From the NCBI GenBank assembly GCA_031289325.1, contig JAITPS010000185.1, positions 1-14,461 on the forward strand: 14,461 nucleotides of DNA, read 5' to 3'. This document shows, in pieces, positions 13,730 to 14,461 of the stretch (position 1 is its first letter; the number at the start of each line of letters is the position of its first letter). Below the pieces are notes generated by a model, which was not told the DNA's origin, ran no database searches, and saw only the letters and a list, made by a program, of their open reading frames with translations. The position numbers and the translations under genes were made by a program. The stretch comes from Candidatus Methanovirga meridionalis (GTDB lineage Archaea > Methanobacteriota > Methanobacteria > Methanobacteriales > Methanobacteriaceae).

Positions 13730-13989
13730 GACACTGTTCAAATCTTTACTGATGAAATATTCTTGAGAAGATTAATTTTTATAATTTTGCAATATTTGAT
13801 CTATCAAAAACTTAACTGGGAATGACTTAGTATTGTATTTACTTGAGATTTTAATATTTTTAAAAGTTTTGTGTGATGATTTTAAGCATTGTTAAAATTT
13901 TAAAGTAAAAATTTGATTTTAGTTAAATTTTTGATACAACTCTAAAATTAACACTAATGAAACTTATCAGTAAAGATTTGAACAATGTC
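13730..13989 (-). mobile_element. 260-bp non-autonomous insertion-sequence derivative
   Basis: The ends are a 24-bp inverted repeat with one mismatch: GACACTGTTCAAATCTTTAC plus TGAT at 13730-13753, and its reverse complement at 13966-13989. On the minus strand the interior encodes a protein-like tail (NTKSFPVKFLIDQILQNYKN, then TAA, about 13770-13831), continuous upstream for some 20 further codons. This looks like the C-terminal end of a lost transposase, so I read the unit as an IS with most of its gene deleted. No clear target duplication is seen. It lies inside repeat family copy 4 and so arrived later. The IS family is not recognised. Confidence 0.65.
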
Positions 13990-14045
13990 AATTTAAGCTA
14001 TTATTCAAAATTTAAGAACTTTTTCATAATGATTATATATTGTCA

Positions 14046-14057
14046 TTTTTTTTTTTT
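14046..14057. other. 12-base T homopolymer
   Basis: A run of twelve T follows copy 4 of the repeat family in a gene-free spacer (14038-14162). It is a possible slippage site; no other signal is seen in the spacer apart from ATTATTTCATACAC (14107-14120), which also occurs near 8370. Confidence 0.6.
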
Positions 14058-14162
14058 GTTAATATGAACCCATATTTTTATACTTTCATTTTTTTTCTTA
14101 ATAATATTATTTCATACACAATATTATATACCAAATAAAATAATAGAAAAATAGAAATTAAA

Positions 14163-14461
14163 TTATTTACTGTTTAAATTTTGAATTTTTGAAATTGGAA
14201 GATTGGTAACTTCACTAATCAAATTTAAATCCACTCCTTTCTTCAGCATGTTAATAGCTATTTCTAATTTTTCCTCTTTTTTACCCTTTATTTCACCTTC
14301 TTTTATACCTTTTTTTAAACCTTTTTTTTCACCTACTTTTATACCTTCTATTCTGCCTTTTTCTTCGCTGTGGTGTATTTCTCCTTCTATTTCCATTATT
14401 GCTAATTGTCTCATTTGGTAGTCGTGGTATGCTTCTTCATCGGATAGTAGTTCGTTGAATT
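14163..14461 (-). CDS. Rpn-family recombination-promoting nuclease/putative transposase, C-terminal part
   Basis: The frame is open from the stop at 14163 to the window edge, so only about the last 99 residues are seen; an internal ATG at 14412-14414 is not the real start. The visible part reads FNELLSDEEAYHDYQMRQLAI, then a charged glycine- and lysine-rich linker with repeated G-x-x-x-G spacing (KGRIEGIKVGEKKGLKKGIK), then a helical tail LEIAINMLKKGVDLNLISEV ending in a T-N-L-P-I-S-K-I helix. This tail and linker are typical of Rpn/PD-(D/E)XK proteins that promote RecA-independent recombination. The catalytic domain lies outside the window, so activity cannot be judged. Its presence next to nested repeat elements fits a mobile-element-rich region. 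Confidence 0.75.
   Translation of the reverse strand, partial: FNELLSDEEAYHDYQMRQLAIMEIEGEIHHSEEKGRIEGIKVGEKKGLKKGIKEGEIKGKKEEKLEIAINMLKKGVDLNLISEVTNLPISKIQNLNSK

Larger units (their letters stand above)
13535..14037. mobile_element. composite MITE-like element, family copy 4, interrupted
   Basis: The left part (AAATTTTGAAGTATAAATTTTT, from about 13541) resembles the left end of copy 1 but has lost the GTTCTTAA core. The right tip TTCAAAATTTAAGAACTTTT (14003-14022) ending near 14037 is the reversed left-end type, as in copy 2. Between them are a 16-bp tandem array and an inserted 260-bp element. It is best read as decayed family sequence that expanded and was then interrupted; whether it was one or two copies is unclear. 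Confidence 0.45.

Noticed and set aside
14203..14421. Plus-strand hydrophobic frame with SFIPFFKPFF-like repeats
   Set aside because: It is the complement of the lysine- and glycine-rich linker of the Rpn-family gene, which has family-typical motifs on the minus strand.

Overview
The window is very AT-rich and reads as a piece of a methanogenic archaeon of the order Methanobacteriales, most likely Methanobrevibacter or a close relative. The call rests on archaeal-type promoters (TTTATATA boxes preceded by purine-rich BRE-like bases), strong Shine-Dalgarno sites before some genes, archaeal gene content (a CbiM/PDGLE/CbiQ/CbiO metal importer, a DUF35 zinc-ribbon OB-fold protein, a CbiX/CfbA-type chelatase) and long, gene-free A/T intergenic tracts. 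The species is inference; no rRNA or other marker is present.

Layout. 1-690: a 20-bp tandem array, decayed coding remnants and a promoter. 692-2787 (+): a small secreted or anchored protein, translationally coupled to a GT-C/GT39-like membrane glycosyltransferase. 2863-3570 (-): MobB for molybdopterin guanine dinucleotide cofactor, convergent with the previous gene and without a canonical start codon for its P-loop domain. 3571-4900: a 1.3-kb gap with a TIR element, a possible structured RNA with its own promoter, a 41-bp tandem repeat, and the promoter and operator region of the next operon. 4901-7632 (+): cbiM, a PDGLE small subunit, cbiQ and cbiO, forming an ECF-type cobalt/nickel importer. 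7633-8505: a terminator and another TIR element. 8506-10896 (+): DUF35 protein, a two-domain CbiX-type chelatase, and ThiL. 10897-11628: an expanded TIR element. 11629-13170 (-): cysteinyl-tRNA synthetase. 13207-14162: a compact five-hairpin cluster, a 16-bp tandem array and a nested pair of repeat elements. 14163-14461 (-): the C-terminal end of an Rpn-family nuclease/transposase-like protein running off the window.

How the genes fit. The importer brings Co2+ or Ni2+ into the cell, and the CbiX/CfbA-like chelatase would insert such a metal into sirohydrochlorin for cobamide or coenzyme F430 synthesis. MobB and ThiL make other cofactors (MGD for Mo/W enzymes, thiamine diphosphate). DUF35 proteins normally join acetoacetyl-CoA thiolase and HMG-CoA synthase in isoprenoid synthesis, but neither partner is in this window.

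The most unusual content is non-coding. A dispersed family of A/T-rich elements sharing an AAAGTTCTTAA-containing terminal inverted repeat sits in each large intergenic gap downstream of mobB, and its interior has expanded into a different tandem array in each copy. A separate 141-bp cluster of five perfect hairpins enclosed by an 11-bp outer stem lies upstream of cysS, and a candidate structured RNA lies upstream of the metal importer. I saw no CRISPR array, tRNA or rRNA.
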